From assembly GCA_013176395.1 (NCBI GenBank), contig JABMLP010000001.1, positions 620,001 to 684,000 on the forward strand: 64,000 bases of DNA, given 5' to 3'. The position numbers and the translations under genes are program-made. The notes beneath the pieces are model-generated. The model did no database searches. It saw nothing but the letters and a program-made list of their open reading frames with translations, and was not told the DNA's origin. Of the stretch, positions 46,560 through 58,100 are shown piece after piece (positions within the stretch are counted from its first letter, which is position 1; each line of letters begins with the position of its first letter). The stretch is from Venturia oleaginea (taxonomy: Eukaryota > Ascomycota > Dothideomycetes > Venturiales > Venturiaceae).

Positions 46560-47840
46560 AGTTCCGAGAAACATAAAGCCTAGATTCTGCTTCTACCTGG
46601 TGTGCGGGGAGACGTTGGTGAGCCTGTTATGGGACGACTGATTCCGCCCATAAGCGAATATCTACATCATTCACAAAGGCTCTAAAGCTTACCGCGAGAA
46701 GCAGAATCCAGGCCCTTTTGTCTCGAAATCGAAAAGAATGCTTTTTTGGTTCCAATAGGCAGGGTTTTGATGTCTAAATGTCCCGTCAGAACTGAGCTTG
46801 TGTGCAGTGAGGCGCCGTATACATACTTATCGAGCACCCAGTTTGGAGCAGCCGGAGTATGGATCACGTCGGGTCGATTTGAGGTGATTTCGTTGTATTT
46901 GTAGCGCAAGATGCAAGGTGAGATTCTCCTCCCTCAACCGCTTGCTCTTGAACATACATGACCAGAATGTCACAGACATCGTTGTGGAACGGCTACCCAA
47001 GTCAGCCATCTCCTAACTTGCCAACTTGTAGACAAAAAACCTGCGCGTTACTTGCAAATGGCGACTGCCGCAACTCCGTCTTAAGTAATTGTTCACCAAG
47101 ATCTTCGACATGAACTATTGATGGTCATTAGGTGGAGCCATTCCATGAAATGTAGACATACTTACTCATCATGTTTCCACTCGAATCTTGACAACCACGC
47201 TTTTCAGCAATGTAACTCGTGACCCCAAGATATATTATCGTGTTCTCTATGACAGAATAGTTTCTAGGCTCAAGACCTCGAATCACGGAGAATCCGCGAC
47301 CACAATGTATAACTAATGCTATCTGCTCAAATTTACCACCTAGCGTTAGTAAGGGAAATATTTCTTTGGACACGTTGTCAAAGTCCAGACGTCCAATCAA
47401 ACCTTGGTTGTTTTAATGAATAGTGCGTGGAGAATTCTATCTGTGTAGGACTCACCTTTGAAATGCTTGAGCGCACTTTCGATTTCCTTGATGTCGCTGC
47501 TTCCGAGCGGCAAAACGTAATCTTCACCTTGCTGATACTCAGACCCATCCCACGCCCAGGGTGCATCAATGATCTCTGGAAATCCAGAAGGCACTGACTT
47601 TGGCCGTGGGAACTGGAGCTTGGAAAGCATTGTCACTCTCGACTGAAAGGTTGCAAATGATGGATTCCACTCTATCTCTGGCCCAGAAACGTAAGAATTG
47701 ATAACGGTATCAAGGTTTAAGAACTGAATAGGCGCAATGCTGGGTTGTCGAATGATACGATTATTTCTCTTCTCCAGATACATCTTCCGAAGACCGGCAG
47801 GTTGGTGAGTATCTTGTCGTAAAGCTGTAGGAGAATCCAT
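46560..47840 (-). pseudogene. TauD/TfdA-type dioxygenase, inactivated
   Basis: From an ATG at 47840: IIDAPWAWDGSEYQQGEDYV, an intron, LGGKFEQIALVIHCGRGFSV with IRGLEPRNYSVIENTIIYLG, two introns, then FHNDVCDILVMYVQEQAVEG. The H-x-D iron ligands sit in FHNDV, as in Fe(II)/2-oxoglutarate dioxygenases of the TauD family. The splice sites up to this point are intact. Near 46900 one base is missing, shifting SCAT out of frame with YNEITSNRPDVIHTPAAPNW. After that the sequence is degraded, with only ITGSPTSPRTPG recognisable near 46640-46605, and the distal His segment is not found. Inactive as read. Confidence 0.75.
46575..46720. repeat. Imperfect inverted repeat within the TauD relic
   Basis: AAAGCCTAGATTCTGCTTCT (46575-46594) is repeated as a near reverse complement at about 46698-46720 (AGAAGCAGAATCCAGGCCCTT). 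The arms are about 105 bp apart and differ by transitions and a short indel. It falls exactly where the TauD frame becomes unreadable. Confidence 0.55.
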
Positions 47841-48870
47841 CTTGTCGGCCAACGTCGGCGACGGAGGAGGTGTGTTCTGTTAGCGAGATCACAATTTTTG
47901 AGGCATCAACGCGTTTGAAACTCTTTACGAAAACGATGGACTTCTTGTACACCTTCAGCTGAGCTGCGAGTTGTACTGGAGAGCTCTTTTAGGGCGGCAC
48001 GATACAGGTAATTGATATGAATTTGGACCCCACCACGGAGGCTCAACGAACCTATGATGATCGATACCCATTGCGGGGCTGACGGAAAATGGAAGACTTG
48101 GGATTGACCCGCATGGCCGAGACCATGTTGAATGCGTGATACATGCAGCTCAATCATGAGATGAAAAGTTCGTCCTATGAGCTGAGCAGGTCAACGAGCT
48201 TCGTCTGCGAAGGTTCCGTTCGCGATTCTGTTGAATGCCGGTCACTTGAACAAGATTTCTAGGAGGAGATGATCCATTTGATGATGAATGTTGACGATGG
48301 GAGAAGAAGGGGTTGACATGAGACTGAAGACGCGGCGAACGAGGATCTAGTTACTTGATTTATCCATACCCCGATGTTTTACCAGAAATTCATTAAAATT
48401 TAGATCGAAGCCGATTTCTGTTACAGAAGAAATTCCATTTTCAAGTTTTCTAAATCAAGGAAGCTTGCCTTGGAATGAGGTCCGCAGCATCACGTGAGTC
48501 GAGCCTAATTTTGCACCAACTCTAGCCTCCCTTTTTTTAGCACCTGTCAACAACACTAAAGTTCCCCATCGGCCAGACAACATGGACTGGACATCTCACA
48601 GCTGACCCGCACAAATCTCTCGTTACCGAAATACTCGGCTTGTCGACTCATCCTAGCTCTAGAGAAGAAGTAAAAAAGTCTCTGCCGTTGAGACTTCAGA
48701 CTCATGATGGCGTTGGCACGTCATTATGTGCCTGTTTTGGCGCGTTCAACTTTGTCATGCCAATGAATTTGAAGCATCCATATGGTCTACAGTTTTCTCT
48801 CTGCTTTCCTCTGCTTTCCAATTTCCTTCCGGGTCTCATTCATTTCATCCTTACTGCCTAATCGTTCAAG
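47841..48870. other. Upstream of TauD relic and aquaporin, one doubtful frame
   Basis: A minus frame of 83 codons (48157-47906) starts with ATG (IELHVSRIQHGLGHAG) but has no recognised domain; it could be another relic. The remainder is the aquaporin promoter region. The AT-rich part at 48370-48450 has a weak resemblance to the hairpin arms. Confidence 0.4.
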
Positions 48871-49948
48871 ATGACTACAAAGCCTAAACCAAGATCCCCT
48901 CATTCAAGACCGAATTCAGGACACGCGTGGCACGATTTCCATTATGACGAGCCTCAAAGCCCCATCAAACAACGGAAAAGCATCAAAAATCACTTCATTG
49001 CTGCTTCCGGAGAGTTTATTGGCACTGTAATGTTCTTGTAGGTTCATAAAGAAAAGAGGAAATATCTGGGTACCGAGCTAACATTTCCAGGTATTTTGGT
49101 TTCAGTACTCATCTCATGGCTGTCGATCAAGCTTCAAGTGTTGCTCGCTCCGATGGAACTAACAGTGCGCAGACGGTTGTGTTCATTAGTTTAGGTTATG
49201 GATTCAGTCTTTTAGTGACCGCCTGGGGATGGTACAGGATAAGTGGTGGATTATTCAACCCAGCAGTACGTTGTACCTCGATCAAAATGCTTGATTGAGC
49301 GGATGCTAATAATGCTTTGTCTTGTAGGTTACTCTTGGCCTATGCACAGCAGGCAAACTTCCATGGGTCCGCGGCATGTTCCTGGTAAGATCCCGTAGAT
49401 GTTGTATGGGCAAATTACTGCTAACAAAATGCTCATAGTTTCCAGCTCAAATTTTAGGCGCAATATCAGCCGCGGCACTTGTCTCGTGCATGTTTCCAGG
49501 ACCTATATCCACGGTGAACACTACATTGGCACCAGGAGTTTCCATCGCTCAAGGTGTATTTATCGAGATGTTTCTTACTGCGCTTCTGGTCTTCATTATA
49601 CTGATGCTGGCGGCCGAAAAATCAAAGGACACGTTCATCGCGCCCATCGGAATCGGTCTGACACTATTCGTGGCGGAGTTGGCTGGTGTTTACTACACAG
49701 GAGCGTCTTTGAATCCCGCGCGAAGTTTTGGACCATCTGTTGCTGCGAAGAGCTTTATAGGATAGTAAGTGAACCGTGTTAGAACAAAGTCGAGCATGGT
49801 CACTAATCTGGTCCGTAGCCATTGGATTTACTGGGTAGGGCCATTATTAGGTGCCTTGGTTTCTGCGGGATATTTCCGATTTATCAAATACTTCGAGTAC
49901 CGAGAGGCCAACCCGGGCCAAGATTCGGCGCATTCTCCAGACGAATAG
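48871..49948 (+). CDS. Aquaporin / MIP family channel
   Basis: Five exons, 48871-49037, 49091-49265, 49328-49384, 49439-49764 and 49819-49948; phases agree and give 284 residues. Six membrane helices and both half-helix signatures are present: GGLFNPAVTLG, joined across an intron, and SLNPARSFGPS. The GASLNPAR form and total length fit water-selective or mixed orthodox-type fungal aquaporins rather than long glycerol facilitators of the Fps1 type. The N-terminal 45 residues are polar and basic (Lys/Arg/His/Pro), as expected for a cytosolic tail; the C-terminal tail is short and acidic. Introns are 52-62 nt. Substrate is inferred only from the motifs. Confidence 0.93.
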
Positions 49949-50748
49949 CGATTGGAAAAGAATGGCGCTGAGAACGAGTTATGTTAGATGGGAGGGATTA
50001 ATGGATGTTGGGAATATGGCAGTCGATTAAGCATTCGAGCCAAAAAGATGGGTTTCGATCGGATGGGAAGCAATGGCGTTCTGCGATAACGGGGCATGAC
50101 AGTATCAACCAAGAATACGAAGATACCGCTACTTGACGAATAGACGTTATAGATGGAACTTGTGTTAACATGACCAGTGAAGGTACATAGATGGCAAAAA
50201 TCAAAGGAAACATTCGTCTCCTACATGACTGTCAGCTGTGTATCAATCTTTATGAACCTGAGTACCTAATCAGGATGTCTCACCGTGTTGTATCGAGATT
50301 CCATACTAAACTTGTCCTTTTTCACCCGGATCGTATCCTCACATTCTGACATCTTCGAGATCGTCGTCCAATCTTTGCCATCGGCTTTGATGGTCCCGAT
50401 CCGCCTCCGCACGTTGCACTTGAGATTATGGTCGCAAACGTCTGGCGATGAGATCGTCGAAGAGTGCATAAAAAGTTGTTCTTAAAAATGCAGTTTGCGG
50501 AATTTGTGAGACCAGAAACGACCCTGCCTTTGTGTCTTTGCTGATCGTCAAAGTGAGGCTAGGAGGTGAAGATGGTTGGAGGTGGAAAGGTTCTGTTTTC
50601 CCGTGTGCGGCAGTCAGCATGCAGTCAGCAGTGAAATCCCCCTATGGATTCTGTCCGTCGAGAGGTGACTGAGATAGTCAATTCCCCTGTGTAAAAAGAA
50701 CCGTCAGCACCTTCATTCAACCTAGAAGCAAGACCCCACTTGACTCCA
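49949..50748. other. Intergenic, no gene seen
   Basis: About 0.8 kb between the aquaporin and the GFA gene; no supported frame or repeat. Confidence 0.5.
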
Positions 50749-51247
50749 ATGGCAAACATTGATTCATCCCATATCTACAATGGCAGCTGCCAATGCGGCC
50801 AAGTGACCTTCACGGCATCTCTCCCAAAACCCCTAACAACACCTCCATACCGAGTCACAAACTGCGACTGCTCAATCTGCACGCGAAACGGCATTCTCAA
50901 CGTCTACGTCCGCCGCTCAGATGTAACATGGCTCAGCGGCTGGGATGAGCTCAAAAACTTCCGCTTCAATACCAAAAGCGTTGATCACAAGTTTTGTCCC
51001 GAGTGCGGGAGCAGTGTTTTAATCGATGCCTTGTGCTTTTACCTGCATAACAAGATCGAAGGGTTCGAGAAAGCGCCCGATGTCCTTGGCCTGAATGTGA
51101 GATTCGATTGCCTGTTTTCGAATTCCGCGCCTTGCTGATAACAGACAGGTGAGAATGTTCGAGGGAGTGGATGTGAAGAAATTGGACTTCACTGGAGAAG
51201 GCTTGTTTGCGACTCTGAGAGAGATGATGGGCTCGAGTCCGACTTGA
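50749..51247 (+). CDS. GFA family (CENP-V/GFA zinc-binding) protein
   Basis: Two exons, 50749-51096 and 51149-51247, with a 52-nt phase-0 intron; 148 residues. The family fold is marked by three Cys groups: GSCQCGQVTF, NCDCSICTRNG and FCPECGSSV, which bind structural and catalytic zinc. It continues DVLGLNV then VRMFEGVDVKKLDF, the usual GFA ending. Members are annotated as glutathione-dependent formaldehyde-activating enzyme-like, but most fungal copies have no proven activity and the true substrate is unknown. Without splicing, the frame would stop 14 codons after the junction and lose the conserved end, so the intron is well supported. The first real ATG is at 50749. Confidence 0.88.
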
Positions 51248-52178
51248 GGGTAGTATTTTGGACGGTGCTTGGAGCGCGATGTGCTTCGGCGGGATGCGAG
51301 AGTAAGAGTTGGCAAAGTTCGGCCCTATGCCCCTCCAATCCGAGCGGGTCGGCCCGGAGGCCCACAAATAAATACACCAAACAATAGCTTCTATTACCTT
51401 CTTCTACCAAACGTATTTCGCACATCATCTAAACATCTGCGCCAACACGGAAAAACATACTTTGAAACCACCTGGCTCAGTTTGATATGTTCGAGACCGA
51501 GATCTTGAGATATACATCATTTGAGCAATCCACAGCTATTATCGTCAGTCTTCTAATGAGGACCCAAAATCTCTTCGTGCACATATTCGGAGTTCAAGCA
51601 TGTACCATCGCCAATACGTCCTTCGAGCAATTTCAACGTGTCGTAGTCGTCTCATCTGGGTTCCTCCATTAAGGTCAGCTCATGTTACAACCAGAACCAT
51701 TTCAACAATGTCAACCCACAATTGATGGGGATAAATTTCTGGGAATTTAATCAAGAACCGTTGCCAGAGATTCGTCGATATCAATGATGACTATAAGAAA
51801 TGGATTTTAAGTCATAAATTCGGCTTCCAGAACAGAGAAAAGCAATACCAGTTGGAGGTTCGTGGAGCAGATCCGACGCGCGGCCATGAGGAGTTTGGTT
51901 AAGAGAAAGGTTATTTGCAGTGGTCAAAGTGATACACAATTTAGCGCATAACAGAAGGTTTTTGGTTTCTCGGGTCCCTGAAGAAAATCATGGTAACGAA
52001 AGTACGTGCCTGATAGCTTAGACGGCTTCCATCCTCATAATCCTGAACAACCACAAAAAAAGAAGAAGAAACTCCTTCCACCTGTCGCCATAATACAAAC
52101 CGCCTGCCAAGTCTCGAAACTATCTGCACCAGGAAATAGTAGGTTTAGACCGTCTAGTCGTGTTTCGCACATTGCCAT
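51248..52178. other. Intergenic with one hairpin element
   Basis: No coding frame is supported. It holds the hairpin copy at 51727-51784. Part of the right end may belong to the 3' region of the BEACH gene, whose last exon is uncertain. Confidence 0.45.
51727..51784. repeat. Hairpin element copy, intergenic
   Basis: Left arm GGGGATAAATTTCTGGGAA, right arm TTGCCAGAGATTCGTCGATA then TC; diverged but both arms are recognisable. Confidence 0.65.
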
Positions 52179-55100
52179 TCATGCTACTGAAGTATCAGCA
52201 TTGCATGCAAGAAGGGTGGAAAGGAGGAAACTTACAACTCGTCCAATATCATCACTACCAAACAACTTATCGGCCACAGGAAGCAGGCATGTGACAGAAA
52301 CTCTGCCTTGGGTCTCCGGTGCAGGCGGTTGCTCAAGTCCCTTGATGAGCTTGAGTGTCCACTCTCCAGACGGCGAGATGAGCTTCTGCCATATCTGCAT
52401 CTGTGTTAGTAAAATGCTTCGTCATAATCCGGAACACTCAAAGGTGAAGCAACATACCTTCACAACACCACACTTATGTCCAGTTAACAACAGAATCTTC
52501 TCCATCCACTCTTGCTTTACGCTCTGATACCACGCAATACTCGTAACCTCGTCACCTGGCTCATGGTCATCGCAAACATCTCTCTCCAACAAGACTTTGC
52601 CATTGATAGTCAAAATTGTGATCTTGCGTCCACGAGACAGCAGGACATCCCCAGTGCAGCTACTAATTTTTGCCGACCTTATTTCAGGGCCCGCTTTCTC
52701 AATCTCGCGAACAAAGTCATTTCGGTTGAGGTCCCACATCAACACACGCCCACTAATATCTGCAGACAAAAGAGTCATGAATCGATTCGACGCTGTGAGA
52801 ACATTGACAGGATGACGATGTCCAAACAAGCTGGTGCGAAGGACAACATTGACAGTGCGGTTCGTGTACTCAACGTTCCAAATCGAGACAACTGAGTCTG
52901 CACCGGCGGTGACAAGCGTACGGCTATCCACAAAGCAAGCACTAGCGATTGATCCAATATGTAAATGCTCAAACATCGCGAGTTGTTTCTTGCCATCCGT
53001 GCTGAAGAAACGAAGAGATCCGTCGCAGAAACCCCACTCGACGTACTTGTCGAACACGGGAGGAACATGTAATCTGAAAGGTCCAGAGCAAATGAGCTTT
53101 TCATGTTTCGGAGACCATGTCATCGTGGCGATACGATCCGGGAGTTGGAAGAGAGTGTTCTGACCAGTGAGGTACTCTGCAGAATTGTCCAAGCTAGGGA
53201 AGCGATGGTTCGTCCCCTCGCGTTGTGCATGCTGTCGGGAGAAGACTTGATGCGGCGTCTGTCCAAAACTATGGATGATGTTGATCATTTGCTGTCGTTC
53301 GGTCTCATCGCTTATGGCATCAAGGTCAATCGCACCGTGGTAGCTATATGGGTGGAAGACGTTGAATGACTCTTTGGCAGGTTCGCCTCTTTGTTTGAAG
53401 CCGAAGATGAGATCAATCCATTTATGGATATGCATGCTGACAAAAGGACTTTCCAGCGCTTCTCTGTGTTTAGCAATGAATATATGAGGATCACCCTTCG
53501 CCCACGGTGGCAGTTCGACATTATCGATGGCATGCCCACGCTGTGTGAGGCCAAAATTGAAGTTGTTACCATTCACGAGAAAGTCTGGCAAAAAGAAGAA
53601 CTCTGGTGTAAGCTCACGCACGTCTCCAAGGAGTCCTCGAGATGCAGAGTCCCAAGCTTTCTCGATCGAGTAGAATAAGCGATCTGGGTGGTCGAAGTAT
53701 CCTCCTTGAAGTGATAGATGAGATTGTACAAAAGGCTGCAGTCTGACCATGTAGTTGGATACAACGCTGGATGACGAATAATGAGTGCCGTAATGGAAAG
53801 GGCCTGGAGCATGATCCGAGTCATCTTCGAGACCGGCGAGTGCCTCGTATCTTTCTCTCAACTGTCGCTCCTGCGATGGCGATTGAACTGCCATTGGTCT
53901 TGAGAAGTCTCTGAAAGTTTCTGGTTTTGACAAGTCCAATTCGTCGCTTGTGTAGTCGGCCAAAACCCATGGAAAGACTGGATACTGAGTAAGGTCGTTA
54001 AACGATCTTCCCGCCATTGTGTTGACAAGCATCAAATAGTGGAAATTTGACATCTCACCCTTGACCCATTTTCTCGTTGCAGGATTAGATGTGCCTTGGT
54101 TGAACAGTCTAGAGAAGTTAGAGCTTAGACTTTGTGGTGCTTCCTCAGGGTTTCTCCACGATTCAAGCCGCCATGCATCTTCCGAATCTGCCAATTTCGA
54201 AGGATTGTTGAGAAGAGGAGCTCGAACAACAAGCCTGTTGTACAAATCGTCGCGGTTTTGTGCTGACATGGCTGTGAGGAGGTAGCTACGACCATCGGTG
54301 AAAAAAATCTCCATGGCTACATCTCGGAAAAGGAATTTCCGCTTCGATATAACCATGACATCCTGCCATCTCCAACGCCTGCTGGTCAGATCAGTGAGGG
54401 AGAAACGAGGCTTGCGTGACTTGGCGTCATTGCCAGGCAAAAGTCTCAGGTACTGGTCTCTCTCCTCCGAGGGCGCTTGCCATACACCAACGACTTCACC
54501 GTCGGCTCGTTGAAAATAATTATCGATCAAGTAGAGACAATCCTTGCCCAGAATGAAGAGTCCTTCGCAGGCTTCCAAGCCAATGATTCGTGAGACATTG
54601 CAAACGTGTTGAATAACATCGCCATGCTCAAGAGAGCGCATAACTTTGCGGTTCTTGTCCTCAAACCCATCCTCGTCCTGTTTCGGATCTTCAATGAGTT
54701 CAAACTCGTCCTCGGGTGGAATTGACCCCAGTGTGGTCTGACTCGCCGCACGCGGCCTTCCAGGTTCCGCTAAAGAAAGAGGAGAAGATGCGTCTTCACG
54801 AGTGGTAGGTGTCGTTCCCACAAACTCCTTAGTCGTGATTGCCTGGGTGTTCGTGTTCAGTTTAGGCGGAGTTTTCCTCGCCAAACCGGAGGTATTGCGC
54901 TTCGGTTGATACTCATCGAGATGAGCTATTCTATCTGGAATTATTCGAAGGCGCATACGGTGCTCGCCCTCCGTCTCGTCAAGCCGCCATTTGGGATCCG
55001 TCTGTTCATCGAACAGTGAGCAGGGTGCTTTGAGCACTCGGTCGAATTTTGCTAGAGTGGTTGCGGTAAAGTTCAGGTTGTCCTGTTGATCCTGAAGAGC

Positions 55101-58100
55101 GCGCTGATGTTTAAGTCGCTCTGCAGCGTGGATGTTTGCCCTCCAGTGCGGTCCAGCAGTATCATGCTTGCGATCGATTTCACTGATACTTTTTTCTTCG
55201 TCGTACCATTGCTTCAGGCGTTCCTTTCGCCTCGCTATTCGCATAGTTTTCGTTTCTTGGGTCTTTGTGTTCTCTTCTATCACAAAGTTCTCCCAATCTT
55301 TCGACAAAGCTGTGAAGAAGAACTGATCGAGCTCTCGTCGATTACTGTCAATCCACGCAAGAAAACTTCCATTGTCAACCTCTGCTAATTTCATGAATGC
55401 ATTCGGAATGTATCTTTGCTCTTGGGATACTGCATCACTGAAAACGAGAGTTGATTCTTCTGGCTTCTGGACTAGCAGCATCCGCCAGAATTCTGTAGCT
55501 GCGCGTCGGATGGTGGTGATCGGACTGATGAGCTTGATATATAGGAGGTAGAAAATCAGACGGAGAAACCTGATTTGACTGTCGACAGGCGTCAAGATGA
55601 TGGTCTGCCAGTACGACATTTTGGCAAGGAAAGAGACAACGGCATCTTCATCTTGGGATTCGTCAAGTTCCTGAAGACGAAGTAACGTGATGCGCAGAAA
55701 TATTGCACGCATTGCGGAAATGTTTTGGCTGCAGAGGCGCACGTTCTTGAGAGATGCCACCTCTGGCTTTTGCAGCTGCTCAACGGCCTGACCGATGAAA
55801 TCCAGCAATGGTTCTGCCCCATCTAGATACCAACCTTCAAAGACAGCTTCAGACATATGCCCGACGTAGCGGGACACATTCGTAATCACTTTCGGTTCGG
55901 TGAGTAGTTTTGGATTTCGCCGTAATTCGTTGGAGAGCGATGACATGGCGTGGTTGAAGCAGTATGATTCGAAATATGCCTGATGCTCTTGAAATCCTGG
56001 AGGTACCTTGAGAAAGAGACCGAAGCCTGGGAACTCTTTACGATGAAGGATCTGATCGAGGAAAACGGCAATGACAACTTGCAGTAGACCTTCTACGATC
56101 GAGTTGCTTACCCTGAGAGCGACAGGGGCTGTGCTGTTAGGAGAGATCACTGCATTTAAACGGGCAGGCGACGGACCATGATCCGGTTTGTCAGAAGGGA
56201 CAAGAATGAATGATGATGTGCGTCTAAAAGCTAAGGCCTTTTGTGCGCTCGGACTGGGTGGGGGCTCCACCGTCGTTGTCCGCACGATAGAAGGTCGCAT
56301 ATTTTCTGCCGAGATTTGTGGCCGTATGAAAACGTCCTGGCCTTCGAAGGTAAGAGCTGAGCCACGAGACTGGAGCTCCGTTTCGGCAGAAACCTTGTCA
56401 GAGGTGACGACAACAGGATATAAGACGAAAAGAAGCTCTTTGACGTAGTCCGAGTTGACCTCGAAGTCTCTGAAGCTGACATATTTGAGATGAAGATCTG
56501 TGAGAAATCGAGTGACGGTGTTGAGCACTTCAGCATCGCCAGCGATTTGCATCACGGGTGTCTTCTCCGTCCCTGGGCAATGTTAGTAGGCGATGTGAAT
56601 AGTGTGTACTCGGTCGCTGCCTTACCACGAGAATATCTGTCGGCAGTCAAAGACATTGATCGCTCCCGTCCCATTGGTCTTTCCGCACCAGTGCCATTGC
56701 TCGACTTGGGTGTCAAATCGGCATCTGGATCTGCAGAGTAACCATCCTGCATAATGGATCGCAGTCCATGCTCGAGCATTCCCGTCAAGATTGGGAACAT
56801 TTCCGGATACATGACCTGAAACGATTTTCTGGAGAAGATATCTGCCAGGGTGAAATGATTGAAGTCTTCCTCAAAGTCGATAGTGACAGGATCGACCCCA
56901 AAAAGCAGCGCGAAACATATAGTCCATATTGCGGGCGTGTTCCACCACGACTTCAACTTCCGCGCAAGCGTAACAAAACCGCCATTTTTCTCGCCAAACC
57001 GTCTGATATACTGAGGCCCGTGAATGATCAGGAGATGAGCAAGTAGTTTCGCACTCATGAACACAATCCTAGGATCCGTTTCATCGAGTAAGAACATCAG
57101 CCACTATTTATGTCAGTATTTGGTCGCTTAGGCAGTCATTGAGGGGATTACTTTATTGGCGACGGTCCTCGCGAACTTTTTGATCGGCTCTAAACTAGTC
57201 GTGTCGCAGAGAAACTCAGTGTACATTTGAAGTAGGCGAACGCCCAATTCATGACTCGACAAATCGTTCGTTTGTACTCGAGCAGAGCTGTCTGATCGCA
57301 TAGCGAAAGGGTCTGTTCTTGAACCGAGAGGTGTTTGGTTGCTTGACTGTCGCTGACCATTCTTGTAGAAGCGTCCAGTACGGATAGGAAATGCTTGGCC
57401 ATCTTGCAGCGCATACGTCACGAACAAGGCAACCGAGCGCAGGTTTTCTGCCGATGTGTTGCACCTAAGAAGGGTACTAAAAGCCTCGAGAAAGTCTGGA
57501 AACACATCCTCACTGAAAGTTTCTCCCTTCAGAGCATCGAGCATCCGCTTCACGACGCCTACGATTATTAGCTGATGATATCAGATAAAGCCAACATACT
57601 CTACGTACGCATGCGAACAAGTCTCTTGGAGTTGTATTGGTGGTTGGTGCTGTTCTCAGATGTGAAGTGCATGAATTGACTGTAGTACAGCTTCTGCGTC
57701 GCGATGGGCGTTTTCCTCCACGTATCAAAATCAACAAGCAGTACTCGGTAGGCCAGTGGATTGATCAGGAGTGACTCCTCTGGCCTTTCCTCGTTGTAGC
57801 CAACAAACCGCAAGATCATCCTGAGCGCTTCCAGAGCAAGCTCTTCGCGCTCATTTGGCCCGACCGGTCCTGCATGTGCCCTCGTCCTAGCGGAATCTGC
57901 GAATATTGAGCTTTGGCCAAGCTTTTCGCGGAGAAGACCAGCAAGAACTTGGTAGCCATCCCGTTCGACAGCCTCACTGTTTCTCCAACTGTTCTCTAAG
58001 ATTTGGAAGAAGATTTGCGTTGCAAGGAGGACATCGTCTTTGCTGCGAGCAAGTTCGACAAGCTTCAGTCCTAGTGCCGCGGAACCTGCCAGTTGCCAAC

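Noticed and set aside
46300..46560. Further exon of the zinc-cluster or TauD gene
   Set aside because: No frame continues either protein; only noise between the two relics.
48370..48450. Possible hairpin copy upstream of aquaporin
   Set aside because: CCAGAAATTCATT and GATTTCTGTTAC are too short and in a poor arrangement.
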